From: Pantoea allii
GTDB taxonomy: Bacteria > Pseudomonadota > Gammaproteobacteria > Enterobacterales > Enterobacteriaceae
Assembly (NCBI RefSeq): GCF_002307475.1
Contig: NZ_NTMH01000037.1
Coordinates: 44,921 to 108,920 of the forward strand
Length of the DNA: 64,000 nucleotides
Reading direction: 5' to 3'
Shown here: one piece after another, positions 40,100-51,910 of the stretch
How the letters are laid out: every line of letters starts with the position of its first letter
Position numbering within the stretch: position 1 is the stretch's first letter
The notes under the pieces: generated by a model
What the model saw: the letters and a program-made list of their open reading frames with translations, nothing else
Told to the model about the DNA's origin: nothing
Database searches by the model: none
Made by a program: the position numbers and the translations under genes

Positions 40100-42511
40100 A
40101 TGGCGATGAAAAAGTTGCTCATAGCGTCGCTGCTGTTTAGCAGCGCCACCGTTTACGGTGCAGACGATTTCGTGGTGAAGGACATTCATTTCGAAGGGCT
40201 GCAGCGAGTCGCCGTTGGCGCGGCTCTGCTGAGCATGCCAGTTCGGGTTGGCGATACGGTGAATGACGATGACGTCAGAAATACCATTCGCTCCCTGTTC
40301 GCAACTGGCAACTTTGAGGATGTTCAGGTCCTGCGAGATGGTAATACGCTGATTGTTCAGGTCAAAGAACGTCCCACCATCGCCAGCATTACCTTTAGCG
40401 GTAACAAAGCGGTTAAAGACGATCAGCTCAAACAAAACCTTGAAGCCTCAGGCGTGCGCGTCGGCGAAGCGCTGGACCGCACCACCATCTCTTCTATCGA
40501 GAAGGGACTGGAGGACTTCTACTACAGCGTGGGCAAATATACCGCCAGCGTTAAAGCCGTAGTCACGCCGCTGCCGCGTAACCGCGTCGATTTGAAACTG
40601 GTGTTTACCGAAGGTGTTTCTGCAAAGATTCAGCAGATCAACATTGTAGGTAACAAAGCGTTTAGCTCAGATGAGTTGATTTCTCGCTTCCAGTTGCGCG
40701 ACGAAGTGCCGTGGTGGAACGTCGTGGGTGACCGTAAATATCAGAAGCAGAAACTGGCGGGTGACCTTGAAACCCTGCGCAGCTTCTATCTGGATCGCGG
40801 TTATGCCCGTTTCAACATCGATTCGACGCAGGTCAGCCTGACGCCGGACAAGAAAGGCATCTACATCACCGTTAATATTAACGAAGGCGATCAGTACAAG
40901 ATTGCTGGCGTTATCGTCAACGGCAGCATGGCAGGCCATTCGGCTGAAATCGAACATCTGACAAAAATACCGGCGGGCGAGCTGTATAACGGCACGAAAG
41001 TCACGTCGATGGAAGATGATATCAAGAAGCTGCTGGGCCGCTATGGCTACGCTTATCCCCGCGTTGTGACGCAGCCTGAAATCAACGATGTCGATAAAAC
41101 CGTTAAGCTGCATATCAACGTCGATGCGGGCAACCGTTACTACGTGCGTAAAGTGCGCTTCGAAGGTAATGACACATCGAAAGATGCCGTCTTGCGTCGT
41201 GAAATGCGTCAGATGGAAGGTGCCTGGCTGGGCAGCGACCTGGTCGATCAGGGCAAAGAGCGTCTGAACCGTACGGGTTATTTCGAAACCGTTGATGTCG
41301 ATACGCAGCGTGTACCAGGTTCACCTGACCAGGTTGACGTGGTGTATAAAGTCAAAGAGCGTAACACCGGTACCTTTAACTTTGGTGTGGGCTACGGTAC
41401 GGAAAGCGGCGTCAGCTTCCAGGTCGGCGTAACTCAGGATAACTGGCTCGGTACCGGTAATACCGTAGGTATCAGCGGGACCAAAAACGACTATCAGACC
41501 TATGCAGAATTCTCTCTGACCGATCCTTACTTCACCGTTGACGGTGTGAGTCTGGGCGGCCGGGTGTTCTACAACAACTTTAAAGCCAGCAACGCGGATC
41601 TCTCCGGCTATACCAACAGAAGTTATGGTACAGACGGGACATTGGGCTTCCCAATCAATGAGAACAACTCGCTGCGCGTCGGTCTGGGCTATGTCCATAA
41701 CGACCTGTCAGACATGCGTCCGCAGGTTGCAATGTGGCGCTATCTTGACTCGGTTGGTAAGCCACAGCAGTTGAACAGCAATGGTGACTTCTCGGCTGAT
41801 GACTTCACCTTTAACTATGGCTGGACATACAACACGCTGGACCGTGGTTTCTTTGCCACCTCAGGTAACCGTACTAACCTGAACGGCAAGGTCACGATTC
41901 CGGGTTCTGACAACCAGTTCTACAAAATGACCTTAGACAGTCAGCAGTATGTTCCCATTAATAAAGATCATACCTGGGTTGTCTTAGGCCGTGGTCGTGT
42001 TGGTTATGGCGATGGACTCAGCGGTAAAGAGATGCCGTTCTATGAGAACTTCTATGCCGGTGGCTCCAGTACCGTGCGTGGCTTCCAGTCCAACACCATT
42101 GGTCCTAAAGCGGCTTACCTGAACGATGGCTCTTCCTTCTGTAACCTGAGCGATCCGAACGGTATTTGTAAGTCGAGTGATGCCATCGGTGGTAACGCCA
42201 TGGCGATTGCCAGCCTTGAGCTGATCACGCCGACCCCGTTCCTGAGTGAGAAATATGCTAACTCAGTTCGTACCTCGCTGTTTGTCGATGCAGGTACGGT
42301 CTGGGATACCAAATGGCAGAACACGGCGGAAACGCGTGCTGCTGGCATTCCTGACTACAGCGATCCGAACAATATTCGCGTTTCGACCGGTGTATCTTTA
42401 CAGTGGATGTCGCCGCTGGGGCCGTTGGTATTCTCTTACGCCCAGCCGATCAAGAAAGTTGATGGAGATAAGTCAGAGCAGTTCCAGTTTAACATTGGTA
42501 AAACCTGGTAA
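40100..42511 (+). CDS. bamA: Outer membrane protein assembly factor BamA
   Basis: BamA folds and inserts beta-barrel proteins into the outer membrane. From ATG 40100 ([13 protein letters not shown]) the precursor is 803 residues: signal peptide ending VYGA, five POTRA domains (~22-420) and a 16-strand barrel. The conserved VRGF motif of loop 6 is present ([16 protein letters not shown], ~655). Loop 6 also carries two Cys ten residues apart ([12 protein letters not shown]), as E. coli does, though the loop is shorter. The C-terminus GKTW ends the last strand. Alternative starts up to nine codons upstream lack similarity. Confidence 0.97.
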   Translation: MAMKKLLIASLLFSSATVYGADDFVVKDIHFEGLQRVAVGAALLSMPVRVGDTVNDDDVRNTIRSLFATGNFEDVQVLRDGNTLIVQVKERPTIASITFSGNKAVKDDQLKQNLEASGVRVGEALDRTTISSIEKGLEDFYYSVGKYTASVKAVVTPLPRNRVDLKLVFTEGVSAKIQQINIVGNKAFSSDELISRFQLRDEVPWWNVVGDRKYQKQKLAGDLETLRSFYLDRGYARFNIDSTQVSLTPDKKGIYITVNINEGDQYKIAGVIVNGSMAGHSAEIEHLTKIPAGELYNGTKVTSMEDDIKKLLGRYGYAYPRVVTQPEINDVDKTVKLHINVDAGNRYYVRKVRFEGNDTSKDAVLRREMRQMEGAWLGSDLVDQGKERLNRTGYFETVDVDTQRVPGSPDQVDVVYKVKERNTGTFNFGVGYGTESGVSFQVGVTQDNWLGTGNTVGISGTKNDYQTYAEFSLTDPYFTVDGVSLGGRVFYNNFKASNADLSGYTNRSYGTDGTLGFPINENNSLRVGLGYVHNDLSDMRPQVAMWRYLDSVGKPQQLNSNGDFSADDFTFNYGWTYNTLDRGFFATSGNRTNLNGKVTIPGSDNQFYKMTLDSQQYVPINKDHTWVVLGRGRVGYGDGLSGKEMPFYENFYAGGSSTVRGFQSNTIGPKAAYLNDGSSFCNLSDPNGICKSSDAIGGNAMAIASLELITPTPFLSEKYANSVRTSLFVDAGTVWDTKWQNTAETRAAGIPDYSDPNNIRVSTGVSLQWMSPLGPLVFSYAQPIKKVDGDKSEQFQFNIGKTW

Positions 42512-42607
42512 TGCTCTACACAGGGATGTGAAAAAATTAGCTTGCAGGCGTGGCGCATTGCTATGCTCCACGCTGCAAACATACATGTTGAGGGTAAGGA
42601 GTTTATA

Positions 42608-43108
42608 GTGAAAAAGTTGTTATGTGCAGTTACTCTGGGTGTTGCATTGGCTGCTTCTGCTGGCGCACAGGCGGCGGACAAAGTCGCAACTGTTGATCTG
42701 AGCCAGGTTTTCCAGAAATCACCTCAGCGCGCGACCATCACCAAACAGCTCGAGAGTGAGTTCCAGGGCCGCGCGGCAGAACTCCGTTCTCAGCACGATA
42801 AAATCCAGCAGGAAATGCAGGATCTGCAGCGTAATGCGCCAACCATGAAAGCCAGCGAGCGCAGCAAGAAAGAGAAGCAGATCACCGCTGAGCGTGATGC
42901 ATTCCAGGTGAAAGCGGATGCGTTCGAAAAAGACAACCAGACGCGTCAGGTTCAGGAACGTAACAAGTTACTGGAAAAAATCCAGACCGCTGTTCAGTCT
43001 GTTGCCAAAAGCGGCGGTTATGACCTGGTGCTGAATTCTCAGGCTGTTCTGTATTCGGGTTCCGATGTTAAAGACATCACCGATGATGTTGTAAAGCAGG
43101 TTAAATAA
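42608..43108 (+). CDS. skp: Periplasmic chaperone Skp (OmpH)
   Basis: Skp is a trimeric jellyfish-shaped chaperone that carries unfolded outer-membrane proteins to BamA. The 166-residue precursor starts at GTG 42608 (as E. coli skp), with TAAGGAG upstream, and has a signal peptide ending GAQAAD. The mature protein is a helical arm protein: long charged helices from ~40 to ~130 and the trimer core with VKDITDDVVKQVK at the end. It is more divergent from E. coli than its neighbours. Confidence 0.94.
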   Translation: MKKLLCAVTLGVALAASAGAQAADKVATVDLSQVFQKSPQRATITKQLESEFQGRAAELRSQHDKIQQEMQDLQRNAPTMKASERSKKEKQITAERDAFQVKADAFEKDNQTRQVQERNKLLEKIQTAVQSVAKSGGYDLVLNSQAVLYSGSDVKDITDDVVKQVK

Positions 43109-43111
43109 TCG

Positions 43112-44137
43112 ATGTCATCAATTCGACTGGCTGATTTAGCCCAGCAGTTGGATGCAGAATTGCACGGAGATGGCGATATCGTCATCTCCGGCATTGCTTC
43201 TATGCAATCCGCCACCTCTGGTCAAATCACATTTCTTGCCAACAGCCGTTACCGCGAGCAGCTCGCCCTGATTCAGGCATCAGCCGTGGTGCTGACGGAA
43301 GCGGATCTGGAGTGGTGTAAAACCGCTGCGCTGGTGGTCAAAGACCCTTATCTCACCTATGCGCGCATGGCGCAGTTGCTGGATACGACGCCGCAGCCGG
43401 CGCAGCATATTGCACCCAGCGCCGTAATCGATTCCAGCGCCAGACTCGGTGAAAATGTCTCTGTCGGTGCGAATGCCGTTATTGAGTCCGATGTTGAGCT
43501 CGGTGATAACGTTGTCATCGGCGCTGGCTGCTTCGTCGGCAAAAAAACCCGTATCGGCAAGGGCTCGCGTTTATGGGCTAACGTCTCGGTTTACCATGAG
43601 GTGCAGATTGGTCAGGATTGTCTGATTCAGTCCGGTACCGTCATTGGTTCGGATGGGTTTGGTTATGCTAACGATCGCGGCAACTGGGTGAAAATACCGC
43701 AGTTGGGCTCCGTGGTGATTGGCGATCGGGTAGAAATTGGTGCCTGTACCACCATCGATCGTGGCGCTCTGGATAACACTCTGATCGGCAATGGTGTTAT
43801 CATAGACAACCAGTGTCAGATTGCTCACAACGTGGTTATTGGCGACAATACTGCGGTTGCTGGCGGTGTGATCATGGCGGGTAGTTTGAAAATTGGTCGT
43901 TATTGTATGATTGGCGGTGCCAGCGTCATCAATGGCCATATGGAAATCTGTGACAAAGTGACCGTAACCGGCATGGGCATGGTTATGCGTCCGATAACAG
44001 AACCTGGTGTATACTCCTCAGGGATTCCATTACAGCCCAACAAAACCTGGCGCAAAACTGCAGCGTTGGTGATGAATATCGATGAAATAAGCAAACGCTT
44101 AAAAGCAATCGAGCGGAAAGTCGGTAAAGACGACTAA
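43112..44137 (+). CDS. lpxD: UDP-3-O-(3-hydroxymyristoyl)glucosamine N-acyltransferase
   Basis: LpxD adds the second hydroxymyristoyl chain in lipid A synthesis, using acyl-ACP. The 341-residue product has an N-terminal uridine-binding domain ([11 protein letters not shown]), a left-handed beta helix from ~100 to ~300, and the catalytic His in [12 protein letters not shown] (~239). It starts four bases after the skp stop. Confidence 0.96.
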   Translation: MSSIRLADLAQQLDAELHGDGDIVISGIASMQSATSGQITFLANSRYREQLALIQASAVVLTEADLEWCKTAALVVKDPYLTYARMAQLLDTTPQPAQHIAPSAVIDSSARLGENVSVGANAVIESDVELGDNVVIGAGCFVGKKTRIGKGSRLWANVSVYHEVQIGQDCLIQSGTVIGSDGFGYANDRGNWVKIPQLGSVVIGDRVEIGACTTIDRGALDNTLIGNGVIIDNQCQIAHNVVIGDNTAVAGGVIMAGSLKIGRYCMIGGASVINGHMEICDKVTVTGMGMVMRPITEPGVYSSGIPLQPNKTWRKTAALVMNIDEISKRLKAIERKVGKDD

Positions 44138-44212
44138 ACGCCATCCCATGACTGACCGGCTTTCATAATAACAGTGTTAAGCAGGGAAGCCAGGCGCCAC
44201 GGAACCTATTTG

Positions 44213-44248
44213 CGGCCTGCCAACGATCATGATGATCGGTGCAGGCCG
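44213..44248 (+). repeat. Long hairpin in the lpxD-fabZ gap
   Basis: CGGCCTGC (44213-44220) pairs with GCAGGCCG (44241-44248), enclosing the near-palindrome CGATCAT-G-ATGATCG (44224-44238). It lies in a 153-base gap within an otherwise tightly packed operon. No T run follows directly, so a leader structure or processing site is as likely as a terminator. Confidence 0.65.
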
Positions 44249-44290
44249 TGTTATTGATGTCATCAGATTTTTTAGGACAGGAAGAGTATT

Positions 44291-44746
44291 TTGACTACTG
44301 AAACTCATACTCTGCAAATTGAAGAGATTTTAGAGCTGCTGCCGCATCGTTATCCGTTTCTGCTGGTAGACCGCGTGCTGGATTTTGAAGCAAACAAATA
44401 TCTGCGCGCCGTGAAGAACGTCTCCTTTAACGAACCGTTTTTCCAGGGACATTTCCCTGGTAAACCGATTTTTCCCGGCGTGCTGATTCTGGAAGCGATG
44501 GCTCAGGCCACCGGCATTCTGGCATTCAAAAGCGTAGGTAAACTGGAGCCAGGCGAGCTTTATTATTTTGCTGGCATTGATAATGCCCGTTTCAAGCGTC
44601 CGGTTGTACCGGGCGATCAAATGATCATGGAAGTGACCTTCGAGAAAACCCGTCGCGGTCTGACTCGCTTTACTGGCGTAGCGACTGTCGATGGTAAAAT
44701 CGTCTGTGAAGCGACCATGATGTGTGCCCGTAGCCGGGAGGCATAA
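44291..44746 (+). CDS. fabZ: 3-hydroxyacyl-[ACP] dehydratase FabZ
   Basis: FabZ dehydrates 3-hydroxyacyl-ACP in fatty acid elongation and competes with LpxA for hydroxymyristoyl-ACP, balancing phospholipid and lipid A. The 151-residue product has the hot-dog active site [19 protein letters not shown] (His ~54, Glu ~68) and [14 protein letters not shown]. It begins at TTG 44291 ([12 protein letters not shown]), with AGGA upstream at 44277-44280; E. coli also uses TTG here. Confidence 0.96.
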   Translation: MTTETHTLQIEEILELLPHRYPFLLVDRVLDFEANKYLRAVKNVSFNEPFFQGHFPGKPIFPGVLILEAMAQATGILAFKSVGKLEPGELYYFAGIDNARFKRPVVPGDQMIMEVTFEKTRRGLTRFTGVATVDGKIVCEATMMCARSREA

Positions 44747-44749
44747 TTC

Positions 44750-45538
44750 GTGATTGATCCAACCGCCAACATACATCCCAGTTCAGTGATCGAAGACGGG
44801 GCAATTATTGGCCCCGGCGTGCATATTGGCCCTTTCTGTTTTATTGGGGCAAATGTCGAGATTGGTGAGGGAACCGTACTCAAGTCACACGTGGTGGTGA
44901 ATGGCCATACGCGTATCGGCAAAGACAATCAGATCTATCAGTTCGCATCGATTGGCGAAGTGAATCAGGATTTGAAATACGCGGGTGAACCTACCCGGGT
45001 TGATATTGGCGACCGTAATCGCATCCGTGAAAGCGTGACGATTCATCGCGGTACGGCGCAGGGTATTAACACCACGACCATTGGTAGCGATAACCTGTTT
45101 ATGGTGAATGCCCATATCGCCCATGACTGCGTGGTGGGTAACCGCTGTATTTTTGCAAATAACGCGACCCTGGGTGGGCATGTCACTGTGGATGATTTCG
45201 CTATCATTGGCGGCATGACGGCGGTGCATCAGTGGTGCACTATTGGTTCACATGTCATGATCGGCGGTTGTTCAGGCGTTGTTCAGGATGTCCCTCCGTA
45301 TGTGATTGCGCAAGGCAACCATGCCACGCCATTCGGTATCAACATTGAAGGCCTGAAGCGCCGTGGCTTCAGCAAAGAAGCACTGCACGCTATCCGCAAT
45401 GCCTACAAGTTACTTTATCGCAGCGGCAGAACGCTGGATGAAGTCAAACCGGAAATCGAAGCGATTGCTCAGCAGCACAGCGAAGTGCAGCCTTTCTTTG
45501 ATTTCTTTGCCCGCTCAACACGTGGATTAATTCGCTAA
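44750..45538 (+). CDS. lpxA: UDP-N-acetylglucosamine acyltransferase
   Basis: LpxA adds 3-hydroxymyristate to UDP-GlcNAc, the first lipid A step. The 262-residue product is a left-handed beta helix (hexapeptide repeats ~1-185, with the IHRGTAQ loop) containing the catalytic His in [11 protein letters not shown] (~125), plus a C-terminal helical domain. It starts at GTG 44750, four bases after the fabZ stop, with GGGAGG upstream. Confidence 0.97.
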   Translation: MIDPTANIHPSSVIEDGAIIGPGVHIGPFCFIGANVEIGEGTVLKSHVVVNGHTRIGKDNQIYQFASIGEVNQDLKYAGEPTRVDIGDRNRIRESVTIHRGTAQGINTTTIGSDNLFMVNAHIAHDCVVGNRCIFANNATLGGHVTVDDFAIIGGMTAVHQWCTIGSHVMIGGCSGVVQDVPPYVIAQGNHATPFGINIEGLKRRGFSKEALHAIRNAYKLLYRSGRTLDEVKPEIEAIAQQHSEVQPFFDFFARSTRGLIR

Positions 45539-45541
45539 TTC

Positions 45542-46690
45542 ATGTCAGCGCGTCCCCTTACGATAGCCCTGGTCGCCGGAGAAACCTCTGGCGACATTCT
45601 TGGCGCAGGCCTGATTCGGGCTTTAAAAGCCCGTCATCCTGATGCCCGCTTTGTCGGTGTCGCTGGCCCGTTGATGCAGGCCGAAGGCTGTGAAGCCTGG
45701 TACGAGATGGAAGAACTGGCGGTAATGGGCATTGTTGAGGTGCTGGGGCGGTTACGGCGTTTATTGACGATTCGCCGCGATTTGACCCAGCGCTTTATCT
45801 CGCTCAAACCTGACGTATTTGTTGGGATAGATGCGCCGGATTTTAACATCACGCTGGAAGGCAACCTCAAACGCGCAGGTATTCGCACCATTCATTACGT
45901 CAGTCCCTCTGTCTGGGCCTGGCGGCAAAAACGTGTGTTTAAAATTGGTCGCAACACCGATCTGGTGCTGGCGTTTCTGCCTTTTGAAAAAGCGTTTTAC
46001 GACCGTTTTAATGTCCCCTGCCGCTTTATTGGACACACGATGGCCGATGCCATGCCGCTACAGCCCGACAAATCAGCGGCGCGCCGTCATCTGGGCATAG
46101 ATGAGGATGCGCTCTGCCTCGCGTTGCTGCCGGGCAGTCGCGGTGCCGAAGTCGAAATGCTCAGTGCAGACTTCCTCAAAACGGCGCAACGGCTGCGCCA
46201 ACATTATCCGTCGCTGGAAATTGTTGTGCCCTTGGTTAACGCTAAGCGCCGCGAGCAGTTTGAAAAAATCAAAGCGGAGGTTGCGCCTGAGCTGCCAATG
46301 CATCTGCTGGATGGACAGGGACGGGAAGCGATGGTGGCCAGTGATGCTGCACTGCTGGCGTCCGGCACGGCCGCGCTTGAGTGCATGCTGGCAAAATGTC
46401 CGATGGTTGTCGGCTACCGCATGAAGCCGTTCACCTTCTGGCTGGCTAAGCGACTGGTCAAGACTGACTACGTTTCATTGCCAAACCTGTTGGCCGGGCG
46501 TGAGTTGGTCAAAGAGCTGTTGCAGGATGAATGTCAGCCTGAGGCGCTGTCAGCCGCGCTGGACCCGTTGCTGCACGCCAGTAGCGAACGTGAAACGCTG
46601 CTGCATACTTTTTACGAACTGCATCAGCAGATTCGCTGGAACGCCGATGAACAAGCCGCAGATGCGGTGCTGGAGCTCGCCAATGGCTGA
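45542..46690 (+). CDS. lpxB: Lipid-A-disaccharide synthase
   Basis: LpxB joins UDP-diacylglucosamine and lipid X to form the disaccharide of lipid A at the inner membrane. The 382-residue product has the GT19 features [15 protein letters not shown] (~10), a Pro-Ser-Val-Trp-Ala-Trp segment (SPSVWAWRQ, ~124), [10 protein letters not shown] (~198) and ASGTAALE (~281). Its 3' end overlaps rnhB by eight bases. Confidence 0.97.
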   Translation: MSARPLTIALVAGETSGDILGAGLIRALKARHPDARFVGVAGPLMQAEGCEAWYEMEELAVMGIVEVLGRLRRLLTIRRDLTQRFISLKPDVFVGIDAPDFNITLEGNLKRAGIRTIHYVSPSVWAWRQKRVFKIGRNTDLVLAFLPFEKAFYDRFNVPCRFIGHTMADAMPLQPDKSAARRHLGIDEDALCLALLPGSRGAEVEMLSADFLKTAQRLRQHYPSLEIVVPLVNAKRREQFEKIKAEVAPELPMHLLDGQGREAMVASDAALLASGTAALECMLAKCPMVVGYRMKPFTFWLAKRLVKTDYVSLPNLLAGRELVKELLQDECQPEALSAALDPLLHASSERETLLHTFYELHQQIRWNADEQAADAVLELANG

Positions 46691-47309
46691 TTTTATCTAT
46701 CCTGCTGCCCGGTGCATTGCCGGTGTGGATGAAGTGGGCCGCGGGCCATTAGTGGGCGCGGTGGTGACCGCCGCCGTGATCCTCGATCCCGCCAACCCGA
46801 TCCCCGGTCTGGCGGACTCCAAAAAACTGTCCGAAAAACGCCGCCTGGCGCTGTTTGATCAGATCAAAGAGAAAGCGCTCGCCTGGAGCCTGGGGCGCGC
46901 AGAGCCGGAAGAGATCGACCGTCTTAATATCCTGCATGCCACCATGCTGGCAATGCAGCGCGCGGTGGCTGGCTTGCCGCTCACGCCAGACTTTGTGCTG
47001 ATTGATGGCAATCGCTGCCCGGCGTTACCGATGCCTTCTCTGGCCGTGGTAAAAGGGGATAGCCTGGTTGCCGAAATCAGTGCCGCGTCCATCATTGCCA
47101 AAGTCACGCGCGATCGCGAAATGGCAGAACTGGATTTGTTGTTTCCCCAGTATGGTTTCGCGCAACATAAAGGTTATCCTACGGCGTTACATAGGGAAAA
47201 GTTAACGCAGTACGGTGCGACACCTCATCATCGGCGCAGCTTTGCGCCTGTGCGCAATGCGCTGATTGATGCCGACGTGCTGGCGAGCAGCCTGACCACG
47301 CTGCGCTAA
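46683..47309 (+). CDS. rnhB: Ribonuclease HII
   Basis: RNase HII removes ribonucleotides misincorporated in DNA and cleaves RNA-DNA hybrids. The 208-residue product has the DEDD active site: [15 protein letters not shown] (~14-28) with Asp and Glu, FVLIDGN (~107) and [12 protein letters not shown] (~136). ATG 46683 overlaps the lpxB stop; the open frame that extends upstream inside lpxB is a shadow. Confidence 0.96.
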   Translation: MADFIYPAARCIAGVDEVGRGPLVGAVVTAAVILDPANPIPGLADSKKLSEKRRLALFDQIKEKALAWSLGRAEPEEIDRLNILHATMLAMQRAVAGLPLTPDFVLIDGNRCPALPMPSLAVVKGDSLVAEISAASIIAKVTRDREMAELDLLFPQYGFAQHKGYPTALHREKLTQYGATPHHRRSFAPVRNALIDADVLASSLTTLR

Positions 47310-47337
47310 TCCGACCTTGTTTTAACCGGAAACTGAT

Positions 47338-50300
47338 ATGGCCGAACCTCGTTTTATACATCTGCGCGTTCATAGCGACTATTCAATGGTCGACGGTCTG
47401 GCGAAAACCGGGCCGTTGGTTAAGAAAGCGGCTGCGCTTGGTATGCCAGCCATTGCGATTACCGACTTCACCAACCTTTGCGGTCTGGTGAAATTTTACG
47501 GTGGTGCGCATAGCGCAGGGGTTAAACCAATTATCGGGGCAGATTTTAACGTTGCCAGCGAGTTAATGGGCGATGAACTGACCCAGATTACCGTGCTGGC
47601 GACCAATAACACCGGCTATCAAAATCTGACGCTGCTGATCTCTCGTGCTTACCAACGGGGATACGGTATTGCCGGCCCCATTATCGATCGCGACTGGCTG
47701 GCTGAACTGCAGGAAGGACTGATTCTGCTGTCAGGCGGGCGACGCGGGGATGTGGGCCGTAGTCTGCTGCGCGGTAACAGTACCCTGGTGTCGGATTGCC
47801 TGGCTTTCTACCAGCAACACTTTGCCGATCGCTACTTCCTGGAGTTGATCCGTACCGGTCGTCCTGACGAAGAGAGCTACCTGCATGCGGCGGTTGAGCT
47901 GGCGATTGCAGAAGGAATCCCGGTTGTTGCCACTAACGAAGTCTGCTTCATCAATGAAGAAGATTTCGATGCCCATGAGATCCGGGTTGCCATTCATGAT
48001 GGTTACACGCTCGACGATCCTAAGCGTCCGCGCAACTACAGCCCTCAGCAATATATGCGCAGTGAAGAAGAGATGTGTGAGTTGTTCGCAGACATCCCGG
48101 AAGCGCTGGAAAACAGCGTAGAGATTGCTAAGCGTTGTAATGTGACGGTACGACTGGGTGAGTACTTCCTGCCTCAGTTCCCTACCGGCGATATGACCAC
48201 CGAAGACTTTCTGGTGGTGAAATCACGGGAAGGGCTGGAAGAGCGTCTGGCGATGCTGTTCCCTGACGAAGCCGAGCGCGCAGAGAAGCGTCCAGAATAC
48301 GACGAGCGTCTTGAGGTCGAGCTTAACGTCATCAACCAGATGGGTTTTCCGGGCTACTTCCTGATCGTGATGGAATTTATCCAGTGGTCCAAAGACAATG
48401 GCGTGCCGGTCGGTCCGGGACGTGGTTCAGGTGCGGGATCGTTGGTGGCCTATGCACTCAAGATCACCGATCTTGATCCGCTGGAGTTTGACCTGCTGTT
48501 CGAACGCTTCCTGAACCCGGAACGTGTCTCCATGCCCGACTTCGACGTCGATTTCTGCATGGAAAAACGCGACCAGGTAATTGAACACGTTGCCGACATG
48601 TACGGCCGCGAAGCCGTGTCCCAGATCATTACCTTCGGAACGATGGCGGCGAAAGCGGTGATTCGGGATGTCGGTCGCGTACTGGGCCATCCTTATGGTT
48701 TCGTCGATCGTATTTCAAAACTGGTGCCGCCCGATCCCGGCATGACGCTGGAAAAAGCCTTTGCTGCGGAACCGCAACTGCCGGAAATCTATGAGGCAGA
48801 TGAAGAGGTCAAAGCGCTGATCGATATGGCGCGCAAGCTGGAAGGGGTAACGCGCAACGCCGGTAAACATGCGGGTGGTGTGGTTATCGCGCCAACGAAA
48901 ATCACCGATTTTGCGCCGCTTTACTGTGACGAAAACGGACAGTATCCGGTTACGCAGTTCGATAAAAATGATGTGGAATATGCCGGTCTGGTGAAGTTCG
49001 ACTTCCTGGGACTACGCACGCTCACCATTATTGACTGGGCGCTGAAGATGATTAACCCGCGCCGTGAAAAGCAGGGTCTGCCGCCGATTGATATCGCCAC
49101 CATCCCGCTGGAAGACAAAAAGAGCTTTGATATGCTGCAGCGCGCGGAGACCACGGCGGTCTTCCAGCTTGAATCGCGCGGCATGAAAGATCTGATTAAG
49201 CGCCTGAAACCTGACTGCTTCGAAGATATGATCGCTCTGGTGGCGCTGTTCCGCCCTGGCCCGTTGCAGTCGGGCATGGTGGATAACTTTATCGACCGTA
49301 AGCATGGTCGTGAAGCCATCTCCTATCCTGATATCCAGTGGCAGCATGAAAGCCTGAAGCCGGTACTTGAGCCAACCTATGGCATCATCCTTTACCAGGA
49401 ACAGGTCATGCAGATCGCCCAGGTCCTGTCAGGCTATACGCTTGGCGGGGCGGATATGCTGCGACGCGCCATGGGTAAAAAGAAACCCGAAGAGATGGCT
49501 GAGCAGCGCTCAATATTTAAAGACGGCGCGGAAACAATGGGCATCGACGGTGAACTGTCGATGAAAATCTTCGATCTGGTAGAGAAATTTGCTGGATATG
49601 GTTTTAACAAATCGCACTCTGCTGCTTATGCGCTGGTGTCCTACCAAACGCTGTGGCTGAAAGCGCATTACCCGGCTGAGTTTATGGCGGCGGTAATGAC
49701 GGCCGATATGGACAACACCGAAAAAGTGGTTGGCCTGGTGGACGAATGCTGGCGCATGGGGCTGAAAGTCTTGCCGCCGGATATTAACTCAGGGCTGTAT
49801 CAGTTCCACGTGAACGATGAAGGCGAGATCGTTTACGGCATTGGCGCGATTAAAGGCGTGGGTGAAGGCCCGATCGAAGCGATCATTGATGCGCGTAATG
49901 AGGGCGGTTACTTCCGTGAACTGTTCGATCTGTGCGCGCGCACTGACACCAAAAAGATCAACCGTCGGGTTATGGAAAAGCTGATCATGTCCGGTGCCTT
50001 TGATCGTCTGGGGCCGCATCGTGCTGCCTTGATGAGTGCGCTGAACGATGCGCTGAAAGCGGCGGATCAACATGCGAAAGCCGAAGCCATCGGCCAGGCG
50101 GATATGTTTGGCGTGCTGGCCGACGAGCCTGAACAGGTCGAACAGTCTTATGCCAGCGTTACGCCCTGGCCAGAACAGGTGCAGTTGGATGGTGAGCGAG
50201 AAACCCTTGGGTTGTATCTTACCGGCCATCCCATTAACCAGTATTTAAAAGAAATTGAGCGTTACGTTGGCGGGATGCGTTTGAAAGATATGCATCCTAC

Positions 50301-50820
50301 CGATCGTGGTAAGATTACCGTCGCGGCAGGTCTGGTGATTGCGGCGCGTGTAATGGTGACCAAACGCGGCAACCGAATTGGTATTTGTACACTTGACGAT
50401 CGCTCTGGTCGTCTCGAAGTCATGTTATTTACCGATGCGTTAGATAAATACCAGCAACTGCTGGAGAAAGACCGTATCCTGATCGTTAGCGGACAGGTCA
50501 GCTTTGATGACTTCAGCGGTGGGCTTAAAATGACCGCCCGGGAAGTCATGGACATCGACGAAGCGCGCGAAAAATACGCGCGCGGACTTGCTATCTCGCT
50601 GACGGACAGGCAAATTGATGACCAGCTATTAAACCGACTCCGTCAGTCCCTGGAACCTCATCGTTCAGGGACAATTCCGGTGCATCTCTACTATCAGAGA
50701 GCCGACGCGCGAGCGAAGCTACGCTTTGGTGCAGCGTGGCGAATTTCGCCCAGCGATCGTTTACTCAACGATTTGCGGTCGTTAATTGGGTCGGAGCAGG
50801 TGGAACTGGAGTTTGACTAA
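47338..50820 (+). CDS. dnaE: DNA polymerase III alpha subunit
   Basis: DnaE is the catalytic subunit of the replicative polymerase. At 1160 residues it equals E. coli. Domains in order: PHP ([13 protein letters not shown], ~8), the palm with catalytic Asp pair in MPDFDVDFC (~399-405) and third Asp in [11 protein letters not shown] (~553), fingers, the helix-hairpin-helix region (EGPIEAII), and a C-terminal OB fold ([11 protein letters not shown], ~1022). It follows rnhB by 28 bases and accA follows by 12. Confidence 0.98.
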   Translation: MAEPRFIHLRVHSDYSMVDGLAKTGPLVKKAAALGMPAIAITDFTNLCGLVKFYGGAHSAGVKPIIGADFNVASELMGDELTQITVLATNNTGYQNLTLLISRAYQRGYGIAGPIIDRDWLAELQEGLILLSGGRRGDVGRSLLRGNSTLVSDCLAFYQQHFADRYFLELIRTGRPDEESYLHAAVELAIAEGIPVVATNEVCFINEEDFDAHEIRVAIHDGYTLDDPKRPRNYSPQQYMRSEEEMCELFADIPEALENSVEIAKRCNVTVRLGEYFLPQFPTGDMTTEDFLVVKSREGLEERLAMLFPDEAERAEKRPEYDERLEVELNVINQMGFPGYFLIVMEFIQWSKDNGVPVGPGRGSGAGSLVAYALKITDLDPLEFDLLFERFLNPERVSMPDFDVDFCMEKRDQVIEHVADMYGREAVSQIITFGTMAAKAVIRDVGRVLGHPYGFVDRISKLVPPDPGMTLEKAFAAEPQLPEIYEADEEVKALIDMARKLEGVTRNAGKHAGGVVIAPTKITDFAPLYCDENGQYPVTQFDKNDVEYAGLVKFDFLGLRTLTIIDWALKMINPRREKQGLPPIDIATIPLEDKKSFDMLQRAETTAVFQLESRGMKDLIKRLKPDCFEDMIALVALFRPGPLQSGMVDNFIDRKHGREAISYPDIQWQHESLKPVLEPTYGIILYQEQVMQIAQVLSGYTLGGADMLRRAMGKKKPEEMAEQRSIFKDGAETMGIDGELSMKIFDLVEKFAGYGFNKSHSAAYALVSYQTLWLKAHYPAEFMAAVMTADMDNTEKVVGLVDECWRMGLKVLPPDINSGLYQFHVNDEGEIVYGIGAIKGVGEGPIEAIIDARNEGGYFRELFDLCARTDTKKINRRVMEKLIMSGAFDRLGPHRAALMSALNDALKAADQHAKAEAIGQADMFGVLADEPEQVEQSYASVTPWPEQVQLDGERETLGLYLTGHPINQYLKEIERYVGGMRLKDMHPTDRGKITVAAGLVIAARVMVTKRGNRIGICTLDDRSGRLEVMLFTDALDKYQQLLEKDRILIVSGQVSFDDFSGGLKMTAREVMDIDEAREKYARGLAISLTDRQIDDQLLNRLRQSLEPHRSGTIPVHLYYQRADARAKLRFGAAWRISPSDRLLNDLRSLIGSEQVELEFD

Positions 50821-50832
50821 AACAGGAACATT

Positions 50833-51789
50833 ATGAGTCTTAATTACCTGGATTTTGAACAGCCAATTGCAGAACTGGAAGCGAAAATTGATTCGCTTAC
50901 CTCGATTGGTCGTCAGGACGATAAACACGTCAATCTCGACGAAGAAGTGAAGCGACTGCGCGAGAAAAGCGTTGAGCTGACCCGTAAAATCTTCGCCGAT
51001 TTGGGCGCATGGCAGATTGCGCAACTGGCACGTCATCCATTACGTCCTTATACCTTTGATTATGTGCGCAATGCCTTTGACGATTTCGATGAGCTGGCGG
51101 GTGACCGTGCTTATGCGGATGACAAAGCCATTGTGGGCGGGATTGCGCGACTCGATGGTCGCCCGGTCATGATCATTGGTCACCAGAAAGGACGTGAAAC
51201 CAAAGAGAAGATTCGCCGTAATTTTGGTATGCCAGCACCAGAAGGCTATCGCAAAGCGCTGCGCCTGATGGAAATGGCTGAACGCTTTAAGATGCCTATC
51301 CTCACCTTTATCGATACGCCGGGTGCTTATCCCGGTGTCGGCGCGGAAGAGCGCGGTCAGTCTGAAGCGATTGCCCGTAATCTGCGGGAAATGTCAGGTC
51401 TGAAAGTGCCGGTGATTTGTACGGTCATCGGTGAAGGCGGGTCAGGTGGCGCGCTGGCGATTGGTGTTGGTGACAAAGTTAACATGCTCCAGTACAGCAC
51501 GTATTCTGTCATCTCTCCGGAAGGCTGTGCCTCAATTCTGTGGAAAAGCGCCGATAAAGCGCCGCTGGCTGCAGAAGCGATGGGCATTACCGCTCCGCGT
51601 CTGAAAGAGCTAAAGCTGATTGATTCGGTTATCCCTGAGCCACTGGGCGGTGCACATCGTCACCCGGTTGAAATGGCACAGTCGCTGAAAAAGCAACTGT
51701 TGGCCGATCTGGCCGATCTGGAAGGACTCAGCACCGAAGAGCTGTTAGATCGCCGTTATCAACGGCTGATGAGCTACGGTTACGCCTGA
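50833..51789 (+). CDS. accA: Acetyl-CoA carboxylase carboxyltransferase subunit alpha
   Basis: AccA with AccD transfers the carboxyl group from biotin to acetyl-CoA, giving malonyl-CoA. The 318-residue product shows the crotonase-like core: [23 protein letters not shown] in adjacent stretches (~155-178) and [17 protein letters not shown] (~198), the oxyanion-forming Gly runs. Length matches the family (319 in E. coli). A terminator follows, ending the envelope operon. Confidence 0.97.
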   Translation: MSLNYLDFEQPIAELEAKIDSLTSIGRQDDKHVNLDEEVKRLREKSVELTRKIFADLGAWQIAQLARHPLRPYTFDYVRNAFDDFDELAGDRAYADDKAIVGGIARLDGRPVMIIGHQKGRETKEKIRRNFGMPAPEGYRKALRLMEMAERFKMPILTFIDTPGAYPGVGAEERGQSEAIARNLREMSGLKVPVICTVIGEGGSGGALAIGVGDKVNMLQYSTYSVISPEGCASILWKSADKAPLAAEAMGITAPRLKELKLIDSVIPEPLGGAHRHPVEMAQSLKKQLLADLADLEGLSTEELLDRRYQRLMSYGYA

Positions 51790-51806
51790 TTCAGCCTCAT
51801 CAAGCT

Positions 51807-51832
51807 AAAGCGGACTTCGGTCCGCTTTTTTT
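51807..51832 (+). terminator. Rho-independent terminator of accA
   Basis: AAAGCGGAC-TTCG-GTCCGCTTT (51807-51828) with Ts continuing to 51832, 17 bases after the stop. It shares the core GCGGAC-TTCG-GTCCGC with the degP terminator. Confidence 0.92.
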
Positions 51833-51910
51833 ATGCCACTAATCTGACTGCAGTATAGCGGTATGATTCGCTATGCTTACTCAATGCCTCAACAATCAGG
51901 GAGATGTGCA

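Noticed and set aside
51863..51910. Upstream ATG of ldcC giving MIRYAYSMPQQSG
   Set aside because: Similarity begins at the TTG at 51911, which has AGGGAG at good spacing; the upstream part has neither.
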